NCBI GenBank assembly: GCA_033085395.1
Contig: JANQBS010000611.1
Location: forward strand, 1 to 11,349
DNA from: Xanthoparmelia taractica
Lineage: Eukaryota > Ascomycota > Lecanoromycetes > Lecanorales > Parmeliaceae
Reading direction: 5' to 3'
DNA: 11,349 nucleotides
The notes under the pieces were generated by a model. The model worked only from the letters and a program-made list of their open reading frames with translations. It was not told where the DNA came from and did not search any database. The position numbers were made by a program, and so were the translations under genes. This document shows, piece after piece, positions 1 to 7,906 of this stretch (its first letter is position 1; each line of letters begins with the position of its first letter).

Positions 1-1825
1 CTAGTTATTACTTATTAGAATAGTTATATTTACTTAGCGAGATTAAATTAGAAGAAAGTTTATCTTAATATTACTTAATAAATATCGGAGTTTAATAATT
101 ACTTAAGCTAATTTCGCTCTAACTTATATATTAATTTGAAATTTTCTTATCTTATTCGTTACCTAATATAAGAAATAATCTATATTATAAAATATCCCTA
201 CATATATTAGAAATTTCTCAGACCATTTTATAATATTAGTAATTTTCTATCTTATATCTTTATAAGTAATCTAATATAACCCCCTTATAATACTCTTTTA
301 TAATATAATATAATACGATATAATATGGGATATCCTATTAAATATACCAGATCTTTTCGACTCGTAATCTTATTCGCTAAGCGCTTTCGTTTGCGATAAG
401 ATAATAATATATAATTAAAGATTTTATTAAATTACGAATTTTTACGTAATTAAATTAATATATATCTCGTAATTAAGTAAAGTAATAAGTTATCTTTAAT
501 TATTTTATAGCTTAATTTATCTCTTCGTAATAATATAAGAAGTTATCTTTATTGTTTATTTTTCTTATTTCGCTTTAAAGACGCTTATAAAGTCGATTCG
601 TTTTTTTATCGATATCGTCGCGACGATAATAATCGATTTATTTTTATCGAGATAATTCGATTTTAAATAATCTAATTTCTAGCAATATTAGTAAATAATA
701 AATATTTTAATATTATAATTAGCGATCTTAGTCTTACATTTCTTATTCTTTTCTTAGATACGCGTAGACTTAACGCTATTCTTTAAAGTCGTGTTAGGCT
801 TCGAAATTCGAGCTTTTAAAAACTTATTCTTATTAGATTTCTCTAATTATTTTAAATTAAAATCATTGTTATTAAGACGCGCGCGCTTTAAAATCGTTTT
901 CTATATAATTATTATATTAAGAATCTTATTCTTTAACTTAGATCGTAGCTTAATTAAAAAAAATTCGCTTAATACTTCTTCGTAAACGAGAATAAATAAG
1001 CTTTTACCTTTTTTAAATAGATCTTAAAAACTAAGATCTTCTAATCTTATCGTTATTTCATTATTTTTTACTTTTTATAAATAAATAAATAACGATTTAT
1101 CGAATTCGTAATTAAGTTAAATAAAAATAATTTAAAAAATTCGAAGATAATTTTATTTAGTCTATAGACTTGAAAATACTTATATTATTACGTATTAAGA
1201 TCGTCTTCTAAAAATTATATATAATAAATAATCTTAGCTTAATCGATAATAAAATATTCGAAATTTATAAGAAATCGAATTTCGACTTCGCGGAATTAGT
1301 ATAAATATTCTTCTTTATTATTATTCTTATAAGAATATATTCTTTTAAAATAAAATATTTTCGCTTTAATTGAAACTTTTATTAAAGATAAAATAATAAA
1401 CGAAATTACTATCGCTTCGGCGAGAATTATAAAGGAATTCGAGTTACGTAGTACGTTATTATATGCTCGTAACTTAATTAATTCTTATTTTAACTCTAAA
1501 TAACGATTTTCTACTTAAGTATTCTTAAAGCGTTTCTTTAAAGTCGCTTAATTCTTTAAAATCAATTTTTAAAAACTAATATCGAAGTTATATCGCTTTA
1601 AGATAAATTTATTTTTATTTAGCGAAGAGTTCGATATCGTAGCGACGATAAGTCTCTTTCTTTAAAAGATAGAGAGATTAGAATTATAAGAGATTAATTC
1701 GCTAGCGCTTAATAAGCGATCTAATTAATATAAGAAACGTATAATCGATATAATAATAATTTCTTTATTAGATATTAAGTACCAGTAGAACTAATCTCTA
1801 AAGAGTATAAAAACCCTAAGGCATG
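1..1825. repeat. RIP-degraded AT-rich transposon remains, left block
   Basis: This block has no credible gene. CA and TG dinucleotides are almost missing, CG is kept and TA is very common; stops occur in every frame and ATG is rare. That is the pattern left by C-to-T change at CpA on both strands (RIP of Pezizomycotina), which acts on repeated DNA, so the block was probably a transposon longer than the window edge. I could not recognise which family: the minus strand around 540-990 is lysine-rich when read through stops but shows no motif I can name. A 64-residue reading frame at 791-985 (plus) is a chance opening in this DNA. The right border is taken as about 1825, where CA and TG reappear. 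Confidence 0.8.
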
Positions 1826-1862
1826 CGAAGAGAATATATAATTATCAAGGCCCCGCCATAAC

Positions 1863-1870
1863 CTCGCAAT
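1863..1870. repeat. 8-bp target site duplication, left side of MITE copy 1
   Basis: CTCGCAAT here is repeated exactly at 2148-2155, directly against both ends of the element. This fixes the element ends at TACGGG...CCCGTA. A TA duplication (Tc1/mariner type) would leave the extra eight matching bases unexplained. Confidence 0.9.
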
Positions 1871-2147
1871 TACGGGTCGGAAAGGTGTGGTATATTTGAT
1901 GGTATGGGACTAGTTTTTCGAATACTATATCGAAAGGTATAGGATATCCCGTACTCTCATTGGGTTTTTAATAAATATATTACGTAATATTTTTTTAAAT
2001 TCTAAAAATACGTAAAAAGCTTAAGCGAACGCTTATGTAATTATAAAATTCTATAAATAGATTAAAAAGATATAATTTTTTAAAAAAAGTTAAAAAAAAA
2101 GTTAAAAACGACTATGTTCAACAGATACCACACCTTTCCGACCCGTA
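1871..2147. mobile_element. hAT-like MITE, complete copy 1 (277 bp)
   Basis: This is a short non-coding DNA element with perfect 23-bp terminal inverted repeats starting TACGGGTCGG. It is flanked by an exact 8-bp direct repeat, CTCGCAAT, at 1863-1870 and 2148-2155. An 8-bp target duplication fits the hAT superfamily; P and Merlin elements can also give 8 bp, so the superfamily call is inference. There is no reading frame, so it must have moved with a transposase from elsewhere. Inside are GGTATGGGA-type subterminal motifs (one near the left end), a short hairpin TAAGC-GAAC-GCTTA, and an A/T-run section near the right end. It keeps CA and TG, unlike the surrounding AT-rich DNA, so it is younger than the RIP or too short to be hit. 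The same element lies inverted at 3767-4042. Confidence 0.88.
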
Positions 2148-2155
2148 CTCGCAAT
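2148..2155. repeat. 8-bp target site duplication, right side of MITE copy 1
   Basis: Exact copy of the CTCGCAAT at 1863-1870, on the other side of the element. The DNA around it (about 1825-1870 and 2148-2225) is not RIP-like, so the element landed in a small patch of unmutated sequence between two degraded blocks. Confidence 0.9.
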
Positions 2156-2224
2156 GAACTCTAAATTCATAAGTAGTCGGCGCTAAGACGCATGTAGCGC
2201 TAGGCCTGACAATAAAAGAGTTAG

Positions 2225-3758
2225 TTTAAGCTATGCGAAGACGAGAAGCGAGCTTCTTATTTATATCTCGAAGTTAGACTTTATTTAATATACTTAACTT
2301 TAAAGTAAGATATTTAAAGTCTTAATAGAAATCGCTAAATAAGAGATTTTTCTACTTTAAGATCTTATATTCGCGAGCTCTATTTATTTTACGATTCGAG
2401 TTTTCGAAGAATTTTTATAAATAATTTAGAATCTTATCGATAATTTAATATAGATCGAAGCTTAAACGATAAGATCGAGTATAGATAACTTTAGCGATTT
2501 TCTTATTAATACGTGACTTAACGTAAGCGATTCTAGTTATCTTATTATCGAAATAATCTTAATTAATCTTTAACTTATTAGATATTTAACTAATTTAATT
2601 ATTTTATTAAGATTCTTTATTATTAATTAATATTAAGAAATAAGAGAACTTTTCGAAGCGTCTAGCTAAGATTTAAATCTATATCGAATTAATAGATTTC
2701 TCACGAGATCTTCGAAGTTGATACTAAAGATTCTATATTTATTGTTATAGATAATTATAAGCTAGTTAAACTCGATCGAGTGCGATTCTAGCTTTCTTCT
2801 TCTTTTATTCTTTTTTATATTTTAGCTTATAATTTAAATTTTCTTTAAGCAAGAAATCGTATAATTAAATAACTTTTATCTTAAGATCGCGTTACTCGCG
2901 AAGCTTATTTAGAATAATTAGAAACTCTTTAGAGTTCGTATTAGCTTATTAAATTAGCTATTCTTAAATAACTATATTCTAGACGAAGATAAGATTCTTA
3001 AGCGCGCGAAAGATATTTTTAGATAATATAGATATTCGTCGATTTAGAGTATTTTTAAGATAGCGTTCTAGATTAAGAGATAGCATAGAATAGATTACGA
3101 GGTCTATACTCGCCTAAGAACCTCTCGCGTCTTACTTCGTATTACGAGATATTTTATAAAGATTATAAATAGATCTTTAATTATATAATATTGAGATATC
3201 GTTTAAATTTATAAGAAAATAATAATTTTCTTCGATCTTTTAAATAGAATCTCTTTTTTATATAAAATCTACTCGAATCGAAATTAAAATTAATATAATA
3301 AAAACGAATTTAGCTAAGTTTATAGTAAGTATCTTAAGTCGATTATAATATAAATAGTAATTGTTTAAATAAAGTGTGATTGTAGACGAATAGCTTTTAG
3401 AGAACACTCTATCGATATGAGACGTCGAGAAGTAAGTTATATAAGTAATTCTTATTAGCGAATATACACGATTTTAATTACTATATTAATTAATAATAAA
3501 ACGACTAAATCGTATTAGAAATACGTTTAGAGTATACTAATCGATAGACTAATCGCGTGACTTATAGTCGCGTCGCGAGGTTAAGTGTTAAATAGATGTG
3601 TTAAGTTAATATTAAGATTATATTAATTTCATAGTGAGGTTCTTTGCGAAAGACGTATATATTCGTTTCTTAATCGTTCGATACGTTATAAAAATTAAGA
3701 GTCGTTAAGATATAGTTCTTTAGTTCGCCTAAATAATTAATATAAATTAATTTTAATT
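2225..3758. repeat. RIP-degraded AT-rich transposon remains, second block
   Basis: Composition is the same as the left block: CA and TG scarce, CG kept, stops everywhere. No gene can be supported. On the plus strand, 3100-3600 reads through its TAA and TAG codons as a long stretch that could once have been coding, as expected if CAA and CAG were turned into stops. No catalytic motif of a known transposase or reverse transcriptase can be made out by eye. It probably represents one or more old transposons lying between the two complete MITE copies. Confidence 0.75.
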
Positions 3759-3766
3759 ATAATACG
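3759..3766. repeat. 8-bp target site duplication, left side of MITE copy 2
   Basis: ATAATACG is repeated exactly at 4043-4050, immediately outside the two element ends. It differs in sequence from the duplication of copy 1, so the two copies are independent insertions. Confidence 0.9.
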
Positions 3767-4042
3767 TACGGGTCGGAAAGATGTGATATCTATTAAATAT
3801 AGTCGTTTTTAACTTTTTTTCAACTTTTTTTAAAAAATTATATCTTTTTAATCTATTTATAGAATTTTATAATTATATAAGCGTTCGCTTAAGCTTTTTA
3901 CGTATTTTTAGAATATAAAAAAATATTACGTAATATATTTATTAAAAACTCAATGGGAGTATGGGATATTCTATATCTTTCGATATGGTATTCGAAAAAC
4001 TAGTCCCATACCATTAAATATACCACACCTTTCCGACCCGTA
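3767..4042. mobile_element. hAT-like MITE, complete copy 2 (276 bp, inverted relative to copy 1)
   Basis: The same element as at 1871-2147, in the opposite orientation, with ends TACGGGTCGG and CCGACCCGTA. Differences from the other copies are mainly transitions. For example, its left end has AAAGATGTGATAT where the copy at 11276 has AAAGGTGTGGTAT, so this copy has taken a few RIP-like G-to-A hits. The right terminal repeat is still perfect. There is no reading frame. It lies inside AT-rich, heavily RIP-mutated DNA yet is much less mutated than its surroundings, so it inserted late. The middle holds the AT-rich stretch and the short hairpin seen in copy 1. Confidence 0.88.
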
Positions 4043-4050
4043 ATAATACG
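4043..4050. repeat. 8-bp target site duplication, right side of MITE copy 2
   Basis: Exact copy of the ATAATACG at 3759-3766. Two independent insertions with perfect 8-bp duplications make the 8-bp rule for this family firm within the window. Confidence 0.9.
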
Positions 4051-4280
4051 CTATTAATATTTAATTATAAGAGGGCACTTCGTATAATTTAAGAGCTATC
4101 TTACTGCAATTTCTTTAATCTCGCTTATTTATGAGTCTCTAATAATTTCGTATAATTTAAGAGATATTAATTCTAAAATAATACGTGTTAGTATCTTTCG
4201 AAGTCGTCGGTTATATCGTAAATAAATTCTTTTAGCTCGCACGTCTTACGAGCGTAATAAGAAGATAAAACTTAATTTAA
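4051..4280. repeat. RIP-degraded spacer with a 17-bp direct repeat
   Basis: AT-rich degraded DNA without a gene. A 17-bp word beginning TTCGTATAATTTAAGAG occurs at 4079-4095 and again at 4147-4163, 68 bp apart; I know no function for it. The block ends where the left LTR begins. Confidence 0.55.
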
Positions 4281-4463
4281 TATTAGAACTACAATTAGAT
4301 TAAGTTAATAATAATATATAACGAATAAATTAAGTCTAAGAAGAAACTATCTATCTAGAAAGAAATATCTATAAGAAACGTCAAGGTCTATAGAGGCTAG
4401 TCCCGATTGGAAAGGTAAGTCGACTTGGTGTTGCAGGTCTATGTGATCGTTACACTCGTAACA
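4281..4463 (-). mobile_element. LTR of a retrotransposon, minus orientation (183 bp)
   Basis: Read on the minus strand it starts TGTTACGAGTGTAACGATCA and ends CTAATA. It matches the 183-bp LTR at 5024-5206 along its whole length with only transitions and no gaps. LTRs normally run TG...CA; the TA end fits a CA changed by RIP in both copies. No polypurine tract is visible next to its start (4464 onward), so it is either a solo LTR or one whose internal part was lost. The five bases beyond its end do not match those beyond the other LTR, so the two are not the two ends of one simple insertion. Confidence 0.7.
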
Positions 4464-5010
4464 GTCGATATCTTATATTATTTAAAACTTTCTTATAATA
4501 TAAGAATTTATTTAGTTTTTAGTCTTAAGATATTTAGATCTATTATTATAAATTCTCTATTAGAATAGAAGTACGATTCTTCTAGATTTATAATAATTAA
4601 CGAGAAAGAGTTATAAAACGTAGACGATATATTAGACTTTAGACGTTATTATAAATAACTTTAATATAAAGTTAAATAGATCGATTTAAATAGAGATAAT
4701 AACTAATATTATATAAATTAGAATAAGTTCGAAGACTTTAAGAAAGTAATAAATGAATTTCATAGACGATATCTTAATAAATCGCGCTAGGCCCAATAGA
4801 AAACTAGACTACGATTAATTTTTACTTATTATTTGAGCTTATTCGCCAGCACTACGATAGACTTAGCGAAGAAGCCCGGCCCGATTGAGCTTCGGGTAAA
4901 TCGAAACGCCTTACACCCCGTTTCTATATCAGCATATATTTCTTTAGGCGTTCTAAATCGTTTCTTTATATAAATACTATTCTTCTATAGCACTAAGACA
5001 TCGCTATTCG
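4464..5010. other. Degraded internal region between two inverted LTRs
   Basis: There is no intact gene. The left part (4464-4780) is strongly AT-rich and RIP-like. The right part (about 4786-5010) keeps GC-rich words and lies directly upstream of a polypurine tract and an LTR start. It is therefore probably the 3' end of the internal region of that retrotransposon. Frames are closed and no reverse transcriptase or integrase motif remains. Confidence 0.5.
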
Positions 5011-5023
5011 AGGGGGAGAGTAA
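5011..5023 (+). other. Polypurine tract of LTR retrotransposon
   Basis: AGGGGGAGAG followed by TAA stands directly before the TGTTATAAG start of the right LTR. A purine run at this place primes plus-strand DNA synthesis in LTR retrotransposons, so it marks the right LTR as a 3' LTR and orients the element on the plus strand. Confidence 0.65.
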
Positions 5024-5206
5024 TGTTATAAGTGTAACGATCACATAGATCTATAATATCAAGTCGGCTTACCTTTCTAATCGGGACTAGCCCCTATAGG
5101 CCTTGGCGTTTCTTATAGATATTTCTTTCTAGATAGATAGTTTCTCCTTAGACTTAATTTATTCGTTATATATTATTATTAACTTAATCTAATTGTAGTT
5201 CTAATA
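5024..5206 (+). mobile_element. 3' LTR of a retrotransposon, plus orientation (183 bp)
   Basis: Inverted partner of the LTR at 4281-4463, of equal length. The differences are all C/T or G/A and go both ways, so each copy was mutated on its own. The polypurine tract just before it makes this the 3' LTR. The short LTR and the tract next to it would suit a Ty3 (gypsy) element, but no pol domain survives, so the superfamily is not certain. Together the two LTRs could form a long foldback with a loop of about 560 bases. Confidence 0.7.
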
Positions 5207-5340
5207 ATACTATCTTAATAGTAAGTAAAATAATATCTACTTACGTAATACGCTAAATATATTCGGGTAATAGACTAGCTTAAATAGAAAGACGCTAGTT
5301 CGAATAGGGTATACGCTAACTCGAATAGACTTAGTTTACT
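5207..5340. other. AT-rich degraded DNA right of the LTR
   Basis: No gene. Two near-identical words, CGCTAGTTCGAATAG and CGCTAACTCGAATAG, follow each other at about 5292-5326. They differ by transitions, like a mutated short tandem duplication. Confidence 0.4.
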
Positions 5341-5480
5341 ATTTAGTACTTATGAAATCCATAAAAATCCCATATCATTTCAATGGTATGGGATTTGACC
5401 CCCTCGATCCCATTCCAGATACCGAACCCATACCATCCCGATAGATGTATGTACTAGTATATCCCATACCTTTCCGGTTA
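5341..5480. mobile_element. Possible relic of a related small DNA element, not RIP-mutated
   Basis: The stretch is rich in GGTATGGGA and TCCCATACC words in both orientations, as in the ends of the 276-bp MITE family. It finishes CCCATACCTTTCCGGTTA, which resembles the right terminus CCACACCTTTCCGACCCGTA. CA and TG are frequent, unlike its neighbours, so it arrived after RIP. I could not find a matching left terminus or an 8-bp duplication, so the borders are approximate. It may be a distant or truncated member or a different family. Confidence 0.4.
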
Positions 5481-5559
5481 CTATCTCTTCGTACGTAGAG
5501 AAACACGCGTAAGCTTAAATAGAACAAGAAGTTCTATTTCTATAACTTTCGAGAATATT

Positions 5560-5877
5560 AGCCTATACACAATTGTCAAGGAACGACTTAATCTGGATGA
5601 AATATGAGTGGTGTGTATGAATGATGATCTATCTAAGTGTGTGTTGGCCATCTAAGTACGGAGAACCTAGCGCCAAGGCTTGAAGTGTAATGGCGGTATT
5701 TAGGGATCCTTATGGTGTTATTATATTTGACACATTTCATATACAATACAGACCTGATGTCTCTTCTGGCCACAAGAAACATTGAAAACAGTATGGCCAC
5801 CCTACCCTTGAAGCTCTCACACAGTGGTGCGATGAAAGTTGTACGTGTGCGTCACCATTCTTGCATCTTACTTTGGG
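5560..5877. other. Island edge and 3' flank of the rhodopsin-like gene
   Basis: Base composition turns normal from about 5560. The stretch lies downstream of the minus-strand gene that ends at 5878 and should hold its 3' untranslated region. The minus strand contains AT-rich words that could serve for polyadenylation, but no clear AATAAA is seen. The short reading frame at 5712-5936 (plus) looks like a chance frame. Confidence 0.5.
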
Positions 5878-7219
5878 TTAAGTTCGGATATCGACCCCTA
5901 TCAAATTCACCCATGTCGATCGCGTCTCAACGCTAATTTCCGTTTGTACATGGATCACATTAGGGTCGCGTACAGTCACTCCCACGGTCTTGCGAGAACC
6001 ATCCGAGGACGAGTACTCCCCAGAAGCCGTCGTGTTGGATGCCGCACTCATCCCGGGGGCCCTCAGAGGCAAGGCGTGGAGGTTAGTATTATCAATCATA
6101 TCCCCGTCATCGGAGGCTTGACGGAGCATCGTCGCCCTATCGGTATAACTTTGCACGGACAAGGGCCGTCGAGAAAACAAAGAAATGGCACGTGGTCCTT
6201 CATCGATACCCTTTTTGACAAGGGCAAAGATGCTTGGAAGGCAGAGGCACAAAATGGCAATTGGACTCTCAACACTCAACCACTTCCCACCAGGTACAAC
6301 GTCATCTAGAGTGTGTAACAGCTTGTTAATCAAACCGTAGGTATAAAGTGGTCAGCAAGTGAAACGTACATGTGATATCCGCTAGGAACGGGCCATGCAC
6401 AGGTTTATCCAGAATATAGTGGATTACACGCCCCATTGAGACGAAAACGACGCTGCGGAAGAAGTTAGGTATTTCTCGCGACAAATGAAGCAGAGAACCA
6501 TTTACGAATAGCCGCTCATGAAAAGCCCAATTATGAGCCCCTTTCGAGATAGGTTGACTTGCAGCCTCCATAGCATAGGTAGCGGGAGCAGTAAGATCAT
6601 CAGGTCCAATAAGAAGCTACTCACTCCACTGGCGAGGTACCAGTGGTAGGGATCTTGACATGCACCGGGAATAGTTCGCTCCCAGGCTTTCTGTGGAGGG
6701 TTGCATTGCAGTATCAGGGAAACAAGGACAGCTACTATCCAGGCGCAAGCCAACCCAGCGACGATACACAAAGTGAGGCGAAATCTCCTATTCCCAGGGC
6801 TAAAAACTCGAGCGTAGAAAGCGAGTGCTGAAAGCTTGGACAGCCAGATTGCAATAGTGTAGAGCCATAAAATGGACCAGAGAACCTGCAGACCTTTGTG
6901 GAGATCCGGTACAGATACCTGAGTCATGTGTTTTCCGAGCCCAAAAGTGGTCCACGACAGATCGAGCGCAGTCGTAGCCAAACCAAAAGGCTGTTGGCAA
7001 TTAGGACGCACCCATCTAAACACGATAACGAATACTGACAAGACCCATCATTATTAACCAGTCATCCCACCATAGGACATGCGCCCTTGAAGATCCCATG
7101 GTATGAATAAGCATCCTCGACCAGATGCGAAGGACGACAGCAACAGTCGGAATAATGATGAGGGGTATCCCAAGTGCCACCACCTGAGGAGCCCTGTCGG
7201 CCAAGCTAGAACTTGACAT
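5878..7219 (-). CDS. Fungal rhodopsin-fold (PTH11-like, non-CFEM) seven-helix membrane protein, four exons
   Basis: The family consists of integral plasma-membrane proteins resembling G-protein-coupled receptors; ligands are mostly unknown, and the founder PTH11 acts in host-surface sensing. I join exons 7219-7040, 6990-6506, 6452-6370 and 6305-5878 into 391 residues without a stop. Signs in order: helix 1 about residues 12-33 with RIWSRM; WWDDWLIMMGL (50-60) opening helix 2; FGLGKH (76-81); helix 3 about 95-119; helix 4 about 131-154; LQCNPPQKAW (154-163) with C156 and C171, a likely disulfide pair; helix 5 about 178-201 ending PLPMLWRLQ; helix 6 about 210-232; and the family's VESPIAILCLCLPS in helix 7 (261-274). 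The hydrophilic tail of about 110 residues ends with the typical IHVQTEISVE. There is no eight-cysteine CFEM domain at the N terminus. An in-frame ATG at 7342 would add 41 residues; 7219 is preferred because the family normally starts just before helix 1. This is the only gene here that reads intact. Confidence 0.87.
6306..6369 (-). other. Intron 3 of the rhodopsin-like gene (64 bp)
   Basis: Donor GTACGT, branch-like CTGAC, acceptor CTCTAG, phase 1. The nearer AACAAG acceptor would bring a stop within seven codons. CTCTAG restores the frame and gives ADITYDVVPGGKW before helix 7, as expected in the family. Confidence 0.8.
6453..6505 (-). other. Intron 2 of the rhodopsin-like gene (53 bp)
   Basis: Donor GTAAAT, branch CTAAC, acceptor CCGCAG, phase 2. 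Splicing joins FMSGYS to VVFVSMGR in helix 6 and avoids a TAA at 6502-6504. Confidence 0.87.
6991..7039 (-). other. Intron 1 of the rhodopsin-like gene (49 bp)
   Basis: Donor GTCAGT, branch-like CTAAT, acceptor CAACAG, phase 0. Removal joins WWDDWLIMMGL to PFGLATTALD, which is the normal run of the family, whereas read-through in the upstream frame stops within eight codons. Confidence 0.85.
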
Positions 7220-7737
7220 AGTCTGCTCTGGTATATGTGAATGACCAGCCCTTCTTCCAGTAAATAGCGAAATGAAAGAGACTGGAAACACGGTGAAGAA
7301 GGACGGAGGTATCCATTGAAAGGAGTGAGACTGAGCGATCATCGTTCACACCCTTTTCCCTTGCTTTGCCACTAAGGCCCTACGCCGCTATGATACTTCC
7401 ATCAGGTTTCTCATTCGTGCATCAACATCTCCGTACTGCAGCTTATTATCAGAAACCAGCATGTTGAGACCAGCGAGAATACGTCCACAAATGTTACTGC
7501 TACTTGGCTATGTCCGCAAAGGTTATGACAGTGGTTTTAGCCACGAGTAGCAAAGAAGACTGCAATCTGAATAAGGCTGTCTGACTGCAGCAAACCTGAA
7601 TATGCAACAAGGGAGCGGCTTACTTGTAGTGATGTTGGTATAAGCGACGTGAAAGCCGTCTGACTGCAGCCCTCGGGAGTGATAAGAGTACGGATTCTCG
7701 GATGATAGCGGAAGACGAGGCTTCTCGTTACCTCGAG
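7220..7737. other. Upstream region of the rhodopsin-like gene, no gene assigned
   Basis: This should hold the promoter and 5' leader of the minus-strand gene, but no convincing TATA box or known binding site is visible. A 16-bp word, GCTGTCTGACTGCAGC at 7576-7591, recurs with one change at 7655-7670. On the minus strand about 7490-7390 reads openly as a short peptide of mixed composition ending in a stop. I do not recognise it, and it may be the tail of the decayed gene to its right. Confidence 0.4.
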
Positions 7738-7906
7738 TAATAGTATGCATAGGAAGGACAAGATGGTCGTACTGTAAATATTCAAGATGGTGTGCCTCGT
7801 AGCAATTGAGAACGGCTGCGTCGAACGCGCCGGGGTCATCATGGAGGAAATTGGCCTCCTCGCACATTTGACTATGCTATGTGTTAACCGGGAAGGACAC
7901 CTTTAT
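7738..7906 (-). pseudogene. Possible BTB/POZ-domain relic
   Basis: On the minus strand the frame reads KVSFPVNT, a TAG stop, then CEEANFLHDDPGAFDAAVLN and a stretch ending LVLPMHTI. Fungal BTB/POZ domains, which pair proteins with one another, often run as a FxVH-type strand, a serine-phenylalanine rich helix, then a L-xDDPxAF motif and a YxxxY helix. The order here fits, but the helix between the first two parts is missing about ten residues and a stop stands in its place. No start, zinc finger or other domain can be joined on, so this is at best a fragment of a dead gene. It rests on motif memory only; a chance reading frame is a real alternative. Confidence 0.3.

Noticed and set aside
791..985. 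64-residue plus-strand reading frame in the left AT-rich block
   Set aside because: It lies in RIP-degraded DNA and is made mostly of I, L, F, K and R from AT-rich codons. It has no motif and no neighbouring exon, so it is a chance opening.
1871..2147. Tc1/mariner-type element with TA duplication
   Set aside because: TA does flank CGGGTCGG...CCGACCCG, but both complete copies also show eight further matching bases outside the TA. This makes TA part of the element and gives an 8-bp duplication.
4281..5206. Complete LTR retrotransposon with two LTRs
   Set aside because: The LTRs are inverted, not direct, the internal part is under 600 bases, and the bases outside them do not form a duplication.
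5839..6309. 156-residue plus-strand frame
   Set aside because: It is the antisense shadow of the last exon of the rhodopsin-like gene, whose minus-strand translation carries clear family motifs.
6326..6571. 81-residue minus-strand frame as a separate gene
   Set aside because: Only its middle part (VVFVSMGRVIHYILDKPVHG) is real. It is exon 3 of the receptor gene, read here with intron sequence on both sides.
7016..7041. Frameshift in the receptor gene between exons 1 and 2
   Set aside because: A 49-bp intron with donor GTCAGT, branch-like CTAAT and acceptor CAG joins the frames exactly and gives the family's normal sequence, so no damage is needed.
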